Source of the DNA: CAZNNH01 sp964574335
GTDB lineage: Bacteria > Acidobacteriota > Vicinamibacteria > Fen-336
Reading direction: 5' to 3'
DNA length: 64,000 bases
Assembly (NCBI GenBank): GCA_964574335.1
Contig: CAZNNH010000012.1
Span: 8,394-72,393 of the forward strand
This document shows, in pieces, positions 28,201 to 36,442 of the stretch (the first letter of the stretch is position 1; each line of letters starts with the position of its first letter). The notes under the pieces were generated by a model that saw only the letters and a list, made by a program, of their open reading frames with translations, did not search any database and was not told the origin of the DNA. A program made the position numbers and the translations under genes.

Positions 28201-30538
28201 CGAGGGCCCGCACCCGGAAGCGTCCCGGGTGGGTGATGACGAAGCGGTATTCGACCGCCTGGCCCGGGGCGAGCGAGGCGCGGGCCGGCACGTAGCTGGT
28301 CAGGAACCCGCCGCGGAGCAGCTCGGCGCGCTCGAGCGAGAGGCCGAGGTGTCCGGCCGAACGACCCTTGCCGGTCACGGTGAGCTGGTAGTCGCCCTCG
28401 CGCAGATAGCCCTGGATCAGGAAGTTACGTCCGACGCCGTTCTCGGAGCGGCGCAATAGCGAAGTCGTGGTGCGGCTGCGCAGGTTCCCCTCGGTGGCCA
28501 ACAGGCCGGTCGACTCGAGCCGGTAGAGGCCCGGCTCGTCGGCGGCGACGCGCACGGTCTGGCGGGCGCCTCGCGCCAGGTCGAAGGGGCGCGGCTGGCC
28601 GGCCGCCAGCACCGGGAAGTCGGGGATCGCCGCCAGCGCGGCGTCGGGGAGCAGGGGTAGGGGGCCCTGGGGGTCGAGCCGCTCCGGCTCCATGAAGAGG
28701 GAGTAGGCAACGGTCTCCTCCCCGCTGACCCGGACCGACACCTTGTGCTTGCCGGACAAGACCACGGCCCGCTTCTGCCAGGCCTCTCCATCGAGCGACA
28801 GCTCGAGCAGCGAGCCGTCCTCGGCCTCGGCGCGCAGCGTGCCGGCCTCGTCCACCGCGAACGGGACCGCCACCTCCTCCCCGGGCCGCTGCCAGATCGG
28901 CAACGCCTCGCGCAGGTCGAGGGGCAGAGGACGCAGCACCACGCCCGCCGCCACTCCCGGCTGCCGGTTCGGGTACAGGGTGTAGGAGCGGTCGCCCCGC
29001 AAGGGCACGTCGGGGAAACGAACCGCGCCCTGGACGGGCCCGCTGTCGGGATCGTGACCGAGACCGATGGCGCTGAGCGCCTTCTGCAACGTCTCCTGCG
29101 CGTACAGGCGCAAAGTGGCGATGCCCTTGCGGATCGGCCGCACGGTCATCACGTAGTAGCCGGCATCCAGCTCCCAGCGGCCGCCGCTGTCACGGAATGG
29201 CGGCGGCTCGTAGCGGTCGGGGCGCGTCACCATGAAGGGCTCGATCCGGAACTGAGCCCCTTCCCCCTCGGCCACGTAGCCCCCGGTCGTGGTCACGTGC
29301 AGGTGGACGGTCAGGGTGTCGAGCAAGTTGGCGCGGCGTTGCCAGCCGTCCCAGCGGCTGATCTCGATCGTCTGCTCGCGCACCGGCGTCGCCCGCGGGC
29401 CGTCCAGCCGCCAGTAGTTGTCGACGAGCAGCGCCGTGGCGTCGACGGAGTCGGCGGCGTGGCCCGAGTGGACGGTCGAGACCCAGTAGTGGCCGCTGCC
29501 CGTGAACGGGTAGCTCTGGCGGAGCTCGAAGTGCTGGAGCACGTAGGCCTGGCCGGCCTCGCCGGTGACGGTGACGACGTGGTCCTGGTCGCCGAGCGAG
29601 CCCACCTGGACGATCGCCACCGGCGGCACCGACTTCTTGGTGACCTCCTCGAGCGTGCCGGCGTTGTCGAACGGGTGCTCGTCGTCGAACCCGCCGACCT
29701 GCAGGGACGCCGGCCGAGCCTCGGGAAGCTCGATCTGGAAGTAGGTGGCGGCCCCGGGCACGCGGAACCGATCCACGCCGAAGGGGCTCACGACGCGACG
29801 GTGGCGCGCCGCCAGCGGCAGCCGCGACGTGCCCCAGCGGAGGTAGTAGGGGTGCTGGTCGCTCTGCTCGGACCAGGGCTGCGAGGGTCCGCCGTACAGG
29901 GTGACCAGGTAGAGGCCCGGCTCGAGCATCGTGGTGAGACGGCACACGAGGAGCGGCCGCCCCTGCGTCGGGTGGAGCACGTCGGTCACGGGCGCGGCGT
30001 CGACCAACCACTGGCCGTCCCTCCACAGGCGCAGGTCCGCCAGGCTTCTCCCCGCGGCCTCGAGGCTCACCCGCCGCCGCTTCGGCACCTCCAGCCAGTA
30101 GACGACGGTCTCCAGGTCCTGGATCGATCCGCTGAACGGCTTCAGCTCCACCAGCCGGCGGGGCGGGAGGCTCTCGTCGGCGACGAAGGCGTGGGCCTCG
30201 ATCTGGGCCTCGCCGCTGGCCCTCTCGTGGCCGTGGGTCACCACCAGGTACTCGCCGCGGTCGAGCAGCAGGTCGAGCCGGCCGTCGCTCTCGCCGATCA
30301 CCCCGGCGATCGAGCCTGGGCCGCCCATCCGGTCGACGACCTGCAGGCCGGTGCCCTGCGAGCTGGAGACGCGGATCGAGTAACGGCCGAACTCAGGGAC
30401 CGTCAACACCGCGCTCTGGCGGCCCTTGGCCGGCACGACGCTGCGGCTCAACGTGGGCGCGGCAGGCTCCCCGCCGAACGCCAGGGACGCCAACGGAAAC
30501 GACAGGGCCACGAGCGCGACGAATCGCTGTCCACCCAT
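25292..30538 (-). CDS. Giant exported beta-repeat protein, unrecognised, first gene of the A2M-pbpC operon
   Basis: ATG 30538 follows GGAGGTCGGA, and the protein of 1748 residues begins with a signal peptide ending near ASLAFGGEP. I recognise no family. Along its length a beta-strand motif returns: GRYSIRVSS, GEYLVVTHG, GLYLVTLYG, GYYVMTVRP, GDYQLTVTG, GRFRVRALG, GHYRFVVLP, GRYRLDVVA, GRYRLRLDP, GAYRLRLWS, GTYLLSLHV. This G-x-Y/F-x-(V/L)-x-(V/L) strand resembles the last strands of PPC (pre-peptidase C-terminal) or related beta-sandwich domains, about eleven copies. No catalytic motif is evident. Its stop overlaps the A2M start (ATGA), so it is expected to work with A2M and PBP1C in the periplasm; scaffold or bait-like roles are conceivable. 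Confidence 0.7.
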   Translation of the reverse strand: MGGQRFVALVALSFPLASLAFGGEPAAPTLSRSVVPAKGRQSAVLTVPEFGRYSIRVSSSQGTGLQVVDRMGGPGSIAGVIGESDGRLDLLLDRGEYLVVTHGHERASGEAQIEAHAFVADESLPPRRLVELKPFSGSIQDLETVVYWLEVPKRRRVSLEAAGRSLADLRLWRDGQWLVDAAPVTDVLHPTQGRPLLVCRLTTMLEPGLYLVTLYGGPSQPWSEQSDQHPYYLRWGTSRLPLAARHRRVVSPFGVDRFRVPGAATYFQIELPEARPASLQVGGFDDEHPFDNAGTLEEVTKKSVPPVAIVQVGSLGDQDHVVTVTGEAGQAYVLQHFELRQSYPFTGSGHYWVSTVHSGHAADSVDATALLVDNYWRLDGPRATPVREQTIEISRWDGWQRRANLLDTLTVHLHVTTTGGYVAEGEGAQFRIEPFMVTRPDRYEPPPFRDSGGRWELDAGYYVMTVRPIRKGIATLRLYAQETLQKALSAIGLGHDPDSGPVQGAVRFPDVPLRGDRSYTLYPNRQPGVAAGVVLRPLPLDLREALPIWQRPGEEVAVPFAVDEAGTLRAEAEDGSLLELSLDGEAWQKRAVVLSGKHKVSVRVSGEETVAYSLFMEPERLDPQGPLPLLPDAALAAIPDFPVLAAGQPRPFDLARGARQTVRVAADEPGLYRLESTGLLATEGNLRSRTTTSLLRRSENGVGRNFLIQGYLREGDYQLTVTGKGRSAGHLGLSLERAELLRGGFLTSYVPARASLAPGQAVEYRFVITHPGRFRVRALGQGRVLRCRLEDKGGWPLETPNGEADVTRWFDPGHYRFVVLPEATEARVVSLIEPVTPPRRYTGHGPHRLPPERQVEHEWMEPEAGAPRVPDQWELDVPADVEVCAALEGEVVGTLVKIPEGVAKGAAETVASFSGQRCFEGRLARGRYRLDVVAARINNRLPYKLTAWPVPLVAGLSRDVTLPVEVPVAVGEEGLVELESFGSSDVRARLYDDAGALVAASDDRPGDWNFQISRSLPAGRYRLRLDPVGAATASTRVTMRRPRVIEEPALVAPASRELVLSDAARLLPLQLGSGELLLASATASEGVGLALEKHGKGGWSTLASSAGRAASFEVPLAPEAAAEGAYRLRLWSIDRRHASAQVFVAAAAPEHASEARLGSGLPATSVSGFRPPRAVAAAVLDRPGVLETGAAGREASVRWCTTVDEPCRERSDGIVAVTGKLLWLVRDRAGDRPRAHRLSLAPGSDGLFVSLPAAAPLRCDLDKSPGPVLVRARSRAGQPGVWVADGDDSGVPVFAAGEQSALAVALAPRRPVALAWRAAPADGAMETRLDSLAFPAPSRAELDYGQTDGALSERRALRLDLPKGAKQLRLALDTGLVAVVSTGERLESVHWLDEQPFAESMSTEARHLTLLHTRQAESRYAIELLPLAKDAEPAAVPAGGAFEARIGRAGRQRLDVPAAPGRRQLHVRGHAAPPLLVTTQGRVQRGPDLLLAENEGGTLIVPQTSGLLLAWSGPEGLAAQVPWPETEKQRPRKLGLPVSLALSGSAAAFDIQTETPAMLHLRAAAALATQLERAGHPPQIDVFSESVSLDAFLPDGKAVLRLRALAGSTLSETAELTTTPVTPIEEGLGPEHLLAPGATRLFSFRVDRPGPVGVGVRASADIVEVTLMRGDGGRIGSGTQMPTLEPGTYLLSLHVPSDGETVRARPAVVGLVPPDTGPPEDVVRAYIESYGRAEAHAGDDQEPAGGEQ

Positions 30539-30904
30539 TCCGACCTCCCGTTCCAGCCATCCCAACAGCCGTAGAGCAAGGTCCCTGCCACCCGCTCCCG
30601 GCACACAATACCCGACTCTTCGGCCATCCTTCTCCAGGACCGTCTCCGTCCTGACACGAAGCCAGGGTCCGTGCAGACACGGCGTCCGCATCGTCGCGTT
30701 CGTTCCCTCAGGTGACCGTCCATTCCCTCAGGCGACCGCTTGTTCCCTGAAACCACCTCCTGTTCCCGGCTCGCGGCCGGCAGGCGGCCAAGGCCGCTTC
30801 TCCATCGCCGCCGGACGTCGAAGACGATCTCTCCGGATCCGTCGGTGTCTTCGTCATCTGGGTAGTGCCTCCGCTGCCCGGCGGCACGTGTGCTAGACTC
30901 CCCG
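30539..30904. other. Intergenic promoter region with divergent transcription
   Basis: About 365 bp separate the giant protein's start (minus) from the riboswitch (plus). No gene is convincing. The stretch holds four direct repeats with 20-bp periodicity (see 30701-30780), which are the only structure I found. Promoters for both the A2M-pbpC operon and the cobalamin operon should lie here. Confidence 0.5.
30701..30780. repeat. Four direct repeats, exact 20-bp period
   Basis: Units begin at 30701, 30721, 30741 and 30761, each with the core (C/T)(G/A)TTCCC. The first two also share CTCAGGYGACCG; the third has CTGAAACCACC and the fourth diverges after GTTCCC. A 20-bp spacing is about two helical turns, so the cores lie on one DNA face, as in arrays of regulator sites. 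The period is not a multiple of three, so it is not protein-coding. Alternatives are the multiple terminal repeats of an IS21-type element or a decayed satellite. Confidence 0.55.
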
Positions 30905-31087
30905 CCGAGTCAGGCTCGGGTGCCCGGTACACGGGGTAAAAGGGAATGGGGTGAGATGCCCCGACGGCCCTCGCCACTGTGATCGGAGAGCCGCTGCCGA
31001 AGCCCGCGAGAGTGGGCAGTCACTTCCGCAAAACGGAGGGAAGGCCGGCAGAGGCGCTTGATCCGTAAGTCAGAAAACCTGCCCGGG
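30905..31087 (+). ncRNA. Cobalamin (AdoCbl) riboswitch
   Basis: The conserved blocks of the cobalamin riboswitch are in order: GGGTGCCC, AAAAGGGAA, GGTG...CCCGACGG, CCTCGCCACTGTGAT, AGTCACTTCC, GGAAGGCC and GTAAGTCAGAAAACCTGCC (the B12 box and kissing-loop elements). The element ends 170 bp before the TonB receptor start. When bound to adenosylcobalamin it normally represses translation or transcription of downstream genes. A hairpin CTCTTC-GATG-GGAAGAG follows at about 31103-31120 and may be part of the expression platform. Confidence 0.93.
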
Positions 31088-31256
31088 CTGGTGAAGTCGG
31101 AGAGCTCTTCGATGGGAAGAGTCCGGTTTCGGTGCACGGGCACCTCCTTCACGCGGCCCCCCGGGGTCCTGCCTTCCGTCCACGCCCGCGTTCGAACCTC
31201 TGCTCCGCGCTTCGTTCGAACGTGGCCGCTCGACGGCCGGACAGGAGGACGCCCCC

Positions 31257-33491
31257 GTGCGCCGAACGATCCTGACCCTCGTCTGTCTCTTGGCGCCGTG
31301 CCTCGCCGCCGCCGCGCGGCTGGGAACGCTCTCGCTGCAGGTGCGCGACCCGCAGCGGGCGCCGGTCGCTGAGGTCCAAGTCACCGTCTTCTCGCGGAGC
31401 GGCCGGCCGGTCGCCGTGGGCGCCACCTCCGCCGACGGCACCTGCCTGCTCCCAGGCCTGCCCGCCGGCGAAGCCTACGTGACCGCCGAGGCCCCCGGCT
31501 TCTCGCGCTTCGGGCCGCGCCGGGTGCGGATCGACCCCGGCAACCCGCTCGAGCTCGACGTCGACCTGGTGCTGGGCGGCCTCCGCGAGGAGATCGTGGT
31601 CACCGCGACGGACAGCGCGCAGGCCGCGGGCGAGGTCTCGAAGTCCCTCACCGTGGTCGGGCGTCGCGAGATGGAGGCGCGCGGCGATCTCGTGCTGGCC
31701 GATGTCCTCCGCGCCGTCCCCAGCCTGCGCGTCCAGCAGCTCGGCGCCCCAGGCTCTGCCACCAGCGTGATGACCCGCGGCCTGCGCGCGCGGGACACCG
31801 CCGTCCTCATCGACGGCGCGCGCTTCCGCGACCCGAGCGGGGCGCAGGGCGACGCCTCGGGTCTGCTCGGCGACCTCGCCGTTACCGGCCTCGACCGCGT
31901 CGAGGTCCTCCGCGGGTCGGGATCTTCGCTGTACGGCTCGCATGCGATCGGGGGCGTCGTTCACCTCCTGACCGCCGACGCCAGCGGCCCCCCCACCTTC
32001 GGCCTGCTCTTCGAGGGAGGCTCCTTCGGCCTCCTGCGAGGCCGCGCCCATGCGGCAGGCGGCCTCTGGGGCGATCGGCTGACCGGCAGCCTCGCCGTGT
32101 CCCGCTTCGACCGGCCTCGCGGCCTCGACCGGCACGACGACGCCGACAACTCGAGCCTGCAGTCGCGCGTGTGCCTCCGCCTCTCGCCGACCGCCAGCCT
32201 CGTCGCCCGCGTCTACGCCTCCGAGGCCACCACCGCGCTCAACGAGACGCCCTTCACGGTCGGCACCCTTCCCGAGGGAATCCCGGCCGCCGTCCCCCTC
32301 GCCCCTGCCGAGCTCGAACGCTACGAGGACGGTGTGCCGGTGGACGAGCTGCGGCTGGACGGCGCCAACTTCGTCCCCGCGGCGGACGATGCCGACAGCC
32401 GTCGCGAGTCGAGCTTCCGCAGCCTGCTGCTGCGCTTCGAGCACCGGCCCACGAGACGCCTCGGCTACAGCGTGTCGTACCACCGCCTCGGCACGAAACG
32501 CGTCTTCTTCGAGGGGCCGCTCGGCATCTCCGGGTTCGAGCCCGCCGCGCTGGAACGCTCGGAGTACCGCGGGACGACCGACACCGTGACCGCCCGGGCC
32601 GACCTCTCCGCCGGTCCCTCCGTCTTCTCCGCCGGGTACGAGCTGGAGCGGGAGCGGCTCCGCGACGCCTTCCTCACCGGCGCGCCCGCCACGGACTCCG
32701 CGGCCGACGTCTCCCAGGACAGCCACGCCTTCTTCCTGCAGGCGGAGTGGCGGCTCCTCGGCGATCGCCTGCAGCTCGCCGCCAGCGGACGCACCCAGAG
32801 CTTCGACCTGCGCGCGCCCCGCTTCGAGCCGTCCGAAGGCGCCCCGTACCAGGGGATCGCCCTGGACGCCCCCCCGGCCGCGCGGACGCTGGACGGCTCG
32901 ATCGCCTACGGCTTTCCTTCGACCGGCACGCGCCTGCGCGCCCACGTGGGCACCGGCTATCGCGCGCCCTCGCTCTTCGAGCGCTTCGGCAGCGGCTACT
33001 GGACCTACGGCTACTCGGCCTACGGCGACCCGCGCCTNNNNNNNNNNNNNNNNNNNNNNNNNNNNNNNNNNNNNNNNNNNNNNNNNNNNNNNNNNNNNNN
33101 NNNNNNNNNNNNNNNNNNNNNNNNNNNNNNNNNNNNNTACACCTTCGTCGACGCGGAAGCCCCGACCGGCGTCACCGACGCGCCGCGCGCCCTCGGCATC
33201 CCGCGGCACCAGGTCTCCTTTGTCGGCTTCGCCGGGCTCGGGCGCCCGCTGACCGCCAGCCTGCAGGTCGTCGCCACCGGCGCCGTGCTCCACCGCATCG
33301 GAAGCCGGGTGCTCCTCTTCGACGGTCCGGTCCGCGCCGACGTCCAGGTGAGCTATCGCCTCCCCCTGCCCTCGCGGCATCCCGTACGCCTGCGCCTGCG
33401 GGTCGAGAACCTCCTCGGCCGCGCCGACTTCGAGGCCGGCTTCCGGACGCCGGGACGGACGATCACCGCCGGGCTGTCGGTCGGCGAGTGA
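31257..33491 (+). CDS. btuB: TonB-dependent receptor, BtuB-like, with N-terminal carboxypeptidase-regulatory-like domain
   Basis: GTG 31257 follows AGGAGGACGCCCCC. After a signal peptide, a CarboxypepD_reg-like beta-sandwich (residues about 24-105) precedes the TonB box-like EEIVVTAT, the plug domain (VLADVLRAVPSLRVQQLG, then GLRARDTAVLIDGARF, VEVLRGSGSSLYGSHAIGG) and a beta-barrel. The ending GRTITAGLSVGE is a typical last strand. Placement behind a cobalamin riboswitch and before B12 genes indicates cobalamin or corrinoid uptake across the outer membrane. The gap 33038-33137 hides part of the barrel, so the true length and the intactness of the gene are unknown; the 744-residue count includes placeholder. 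The frame is open on both sides. Confidence 0.82.
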   Translation: MRRTILTLVCLLAPCLAAAARLGTLSLQVRDPQRAPVAEVQVTVFSRSGRPVAVGATSADGTCLLPGLPAGEAYVTAEAPGFSRFGPRRVRIDPGNPLELDVDLVLGGLREEIVVTATDSAQAAGEVSKSLTVVGRREMEARGDLVLADVLRAVPSLRVQQLGAPGSATSVMTRGLRARDTAVLIDGARFRDPSGAQGDASGLLGDLAVTGLDRVEVLRGSGSSLYGSHAIGGVVHLLTADASGPPTFGLLFEGGSFGLLRGRAHAAGGLWGDRLTGSLAVSRFDRPRGLDRHDDADNSSLQSRVCLRLSPTASLVARVYASEATTALNETPFTVGTLPEGIPAAVPLAPAELERYEDGVPVDELRLDGANFVPAADDADSRRESSFRSLLLRFEHRPTRRLGYSVSYHRLGTKRVFFEGPLGISGFEPAALERSEYRGTTDTVTARADLSAGPSVFSAGYELERERLRDAFLTGAPATDSAADVSQDSHAFFLQAEWRLLGDRLQLAASGRTQSFDLRAPRFEPSEGAPYQGIALDAPPAARTLDGSIAYGFPSTGTRLRAHVGTGYRAPSLFERFGSGYWTYGYSAYGDPRXXXXXXXXXXXXXXXXXXXXXXXXXXXXXXXXXXYTFVDAEAPTGVTDAPRALGIPRHQVSFVGFAGLGRPLTASLQVVATGAVLHRIGSRVLLFDGPVRADVQVSYRLPLPSRHPVRLRLRVENLLGRADFEAGFRTPGRTITAGLSVGE
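33038..33137. other. Assembly gap, 100 N
   Basis: Exactly 100 ambiguous bases lie within the receptor gene. A round 100 is the conventional placeholder for a gap of unknown size, so the real distance could be anything. The reading frames on both sides happen to agree across the 100 N, but this has no weight. Confidence 0.97.
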
Positions 33492-33498
33492 GGCGGCG

Positions 33499-35052
33499 AT
33501 GAGCCGGGCTCGGGCGCTGATGGTCCTCGGCACCGCCTCCCACGTCGGCAAGTCGGTGCTCACCGCCGCGCTGTGCCGGATCCTGCGGCAGGACGGCTAC
33601 CGCGTGGTGCCGTTCAAGGCCCAGAACATGGCCCTCAACTCCGCCGCCACGCCGGAGGGCCTGGAGATCGGCCGCGCCCAGGCCGTGCAGGCCGAGGCGG
33701 CGGGCGTGCCGCCGTCGGTGGACATGAACCCGGTGCTGCTCAAGCCGTGCGCGGACGCCCGGTCGCAGCTCGTGCTGCTCGGCCGGGTGGCCGGAGAGGT
33801 CGACGCCCGCGACTACCACCAGCGGCGGACCCGCCAGGTCTTCCGTCTGGTCCGCGAGAGCTACGAGCGCCTGGCGGCCTCTCACGACGTGATCGTCCTC
33901 GAAGGCGCCGGCTCTCCGGCGGAGGTCAACCTCCGTGACGGCGACATCGTCAACATGCGGATGGCGCGGGCGGCCGGCGCCTCCTGCCTGCTGGTCGCCG
34001 ACATCGACCGGGGCGGCGTCTTCGCCTCCCTGGTCGGCACCCTGGCGCTGCTCCCCGCGGCCGACCGGCGGCGGATCCGCGGCTTCGTCGTCAATCGCTT
34101 CCGAGGCGACGCCTCGCTGTTCACGCCCGGCGTCACCTTCCTCGAGCGCCGGCTGGCGCGGCCCTGCCTCGGCGTGGTGCCGTACCTCCGCGACCTCGGG
34201 ATCGAGGAGGAGGACGGCGTCGCAGTCCCGGACCGAAGAACCGTCGATCGCTGCTGGCCGGAGGAGCACGGGCGGGGCCGGCGGCTCCGCGTCGGCGTGG
34301 TCGGGCTCCCGCGGATGGCCAACTTCACCGACTTCGACCCGCTGGCAGCCGAGCCGTCGCTGGCCCTCGCCTTCGTCACCCGCGCCGAGGACCTCCGCCG
34401 CGCCGACGTCGTGATCATGCCCGGCTCCAAGCAGACGCTGGACGACCTCGCCTGGCTGAAGCGCGAGGGCTTCGCCGCCGCCGTCAAGGCCCATGCGGCC
34501 CGACGGGGTCTCGTGATCGGCGTCTGTGGCGGCCTGCAGATGCTGGGCCGCGGGATCGCCGACGACGCCGGCCTCGAGGGGGGCGGCCGGGCGCGCGGTC
34601 TGGGTCTGCTGGGGATCCGGACCGTCCTGGGAGGAGAGAAGGTGACCCGGCGGGCGCGCGCGGTGCTCGAGAAGAAGACCCTCTTCGGCCGGCGCGTGGC
34701 CGCGACATCCGTCGAGGGCTACGAGATCCACCTCGGGACGACCCTCTACGACTCCGGAACCGAGGCGCTCTTCCGCCTCACCCGCGAGGGCGAGACCACC
34801 GAGGTGGGCGACGGGGCGAGGAGTGCCGACGGCCGCGTGGTCGGCAGCTACCTGCACGGCCTCTTCGACGGCGACGCCTTCCGCCACGCGCTGGTGCGCG
34901 CGCTGCGCGCGTCCGCCGGGCTGTCCCGGCCTGCCGCCCTCTGCCGCTACACCGCCGAGCGACAGCGGCGCTTCGACCGGATGGCCGCGCACTTCCGCGC
35001 CGCCCTCGACGTCCCGCAGATCGAGGCCTGGCTCCAGGAGGGGCGATGCTGA
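33499..35052 (+). CDS. cobQ: Cobyric acid synthase
   Basis: The 517-residue protein has the N-terminal dethiobiotin-synthetase-like P-loop domain (GTASHVGKS, 11-19) and a C-terminal class I glutamine amidotransferase domain with the nucleophile C343 in GVCGGLQMLG and H453 in SYLHGLFDG. CobQ amidates four carboxyl groups of adenosylcobyrinic acid a,c-diamide using glutamine and ATP. ATG 33499 starts 7 bp after the receptor stop. Its length is normal for the family. Presence of this late step but no early corrin ring genes in view suggests salvage or a second locus. Confidence 0.93.
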   Translation: MSRARALMVLGTASHVGKSVLTAALCRILRQDGYRVVPFKAQNMALNSAATPEGLEIGRAQAVQAEAAGVPPSVDMNPVLLKPCADARSQLVLLGRVAGEVDARDYHQRRTRQVFRLVRESYERLAASHDVIVLEGAGSPAEVNLRDGDIVNMRMARAAGASCLLVADIDRGGVFASLVGTLALLPAADRRRIRGFVVNRFRGDASLFTPGVTFLERRLARPCLGVVPYLRDLGIEEEDGVAVPDRRTVDRCWPEEHGRGRRLRVGVVGLPRMANFTDFDPLAAEPSLALAFVTRAEDLRRADVVIMPGSKQTLDDLAWLKREGFAAAVKAHAARRGLVIGVCGGLQMLGRGIADDAGLEGGGRARGLGLLGIRTVLGGEKVTRRARAVLEKKTLFGRRVAATSVEGYEIHLGTTLYDSGTEALFRLTREGETTEVGDGARSADGRVVGSYLHGLFDGDAFRHALVRALRASAGLSRPAALCRYTAERQRRFDRMAAHFRAALDVPQIEAWLQEGRC

Positions 35053-35588
35053 CGCTCGTGCTCGGCGGTGCCCGGAGCGGCAAGAGCCGCTACGCGCAGT
35101 CGCTGTGCGCCGGCCGTGACGTGGTGTTCGTGGCCACGGCCCGCGACCAGGGAGATCCCGAGTGGCGGGCGCGCATCGCACGCCACCGTGAGGACCGGCC
35201 GCCGGGCTGGCGCACGGTCGAGGCGCCGGGCGACCTCGCGACCGTGCTGGCCGGCGTGGAACCGCCCTCGGTCGCCCTGGTCGACTGCCTGGGCCTCTGG
35301 GTCTCGAACCTGATGGAGGCGCGGTCTGCCTCTCCCGCCCACGAGGTCGAGGCGCACGTGCTCGGGGCGCTCGAGGGCGTGCTCGACGCGACCGCCGGCC
35401 GCGACGTCGCGATGGTCAGCAACGAGGTCGGCGGCGCCACGGTGCCCGAGCACCCCGTCGCGCGGCGCTTCCGCGACCTGCTGGGTTTCGCGAACCAGGC
35501 AGTGGCGCGACGGGCCGACCGGGTCGTGCTGGTGGTGGCGGGCCTGCCGCTGGTGCTGAAGGAAGACGAGAGGGGAGGTCGCGGATGA
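35046..35588 (+). CDS. cobU: Adenosylcobinamide kinase / adenosylcobinamide-phosphate guanylyltransferase
   Basis: The 180-residue protein starts LTLVLGGARSGKSRYA, with the P-loop GGARSGKS at 7-14 that is unique to CobU/CobP, and includes DCLGLWVSNL and SNEVGGATVPEHPVARRFRD, the conserved guanylyltransferase segments. It phosphorylates adenosylcobinamide and then activates it with GTP. It overlaps cobQ by 7 bp. Confidence 0.94.
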   Translation: MLTLVLGGARSGKSRYAQSLCAGRDVVFVATARDQGDPEWRARIARHREDRPPGWRTVEAPGDLATVLAGVEPPSVALVDCLGLWVSNLMEARSASPAHEVEAHVLGALEGVLDATAGRDVAMVSNEVGGATVPEHPVARRFRDLLGFANQAVARRADRVVLVVAGLPLVLKEDERGGRG

Positions 35589-36442
35589 GAAGACTGTGCC
35601 TGGTCGCGCTCGTGTCAGTGCTGGTCACGACCCTCGCCCCGGCGGCGCACGCCGCGCCGCCGCAGCGCATCGTCTCGACCGCCCCCAGCGTGACCGAGAC
35701 GCTCTTCGCCCTCGGTGCCGGCGAGCGGGTGGTGGGCGTGACCACGTTCTGCCGCCACCCCGAAGCTGCCCTGGTCAAGCCCAAGATCGGCGGCTACACC
35801 ACGCCCAGCCTGGAGGCCATCCTCGCCCTCGAGCCCGACCTGGTCATCGTGGGCGACGCCGGAGGCCTGACCCGCCGCCTCACCGCTCTGGGCGTGCCGA
35901 CGCTGGAGGTCCAGCCCGTGAGCCTGGCTTCCATCAATGCGTCGATCCGCGCGATCGGGGACCGCATCGGCGAGCCGGAGCGGGGCGAGGCGCTGGTCGC
36001 GCGCATCGCCGCCCAGCGCGCCGAGGTGACGCGCGCCGTCGCGGGCCGGTCGCGGCCGCGGGTGCTGCTGCTCCTGGGGCACTCGTCCGACCCGCGGGCG
36101 AGCTTCTTTGCGGCGGGGCCGGGGAGCTTCCTCGGCGAGATGCTCGAAGCCGCGGGGGGAGTCAACGTCCTCGCGGGGGTGGGGACGCCGTACCCGAGGG
36201 TCTCCGTCGAGGAGGTGATCGGCCGCGACCCCGACGTGATCCTGGAGGTCGTCAGCCCGCCGGCCGAGGCAGACCAGGCGGCGGAGCGGGCGCGCCGGCT
36301 CTGGTCCGCGTACCCCAGCCTGCGAGCGGTCCGTCGCGGCGCGATCCGGGTGGTGGTGGACGACACGATCCTGCAGCCGGGGCCGCGGGTCGGCGAGAAG
36401 ATCGCCGTCCTGGCCGCCGCCCTGCAAGGAGGGCGGCCGTGA
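35585..36442 (+). CDS. btuF: Cobalamin periplasmic substrate-binding protein
   Basis: The 285-residue protein has a signal peptide (ending near AAHA-A) and the Fe/B12-type periplasmic-binding fold: RIVSTAPSVTETLFALGAG, then ALEPDLVIV and a second lobe. Its genes neighbour btuD and btuC, so it delivers cobalamin to the ABC transporter. It overlaps cobU through ATGA (35585-35588). Confidence 0.9.
   Translation: MRRLCLVALVSVLVTTLAPAAHAAPPQRIVSTAPSVTETLFALGAGERVVGVTTFCRHPEAALVKPKIGGYTTPSLEAILALEPDLVIVGDAGGLTRRLTALGVPTLEVQPVSLASINASIRAIGDRIGEPERGEALVARIAAQRAEVTRAVAGRSRPRVLLLLGHSSDPRASFFAAGPGSFLGEMLEAAGGVNVLAGVGTPYPRVSVEEVIGRDPDVILEVVSPPAEADQAAERARRLWSAYPSLRAVRRGAIRVVVDDTILQPGPRVGEKIAVLAAALQGGRP

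Noticed and set aside
30701..30780. A coding repeat
   Set aside because: The 20-bp period is not a multiple of three and the frames across it break.
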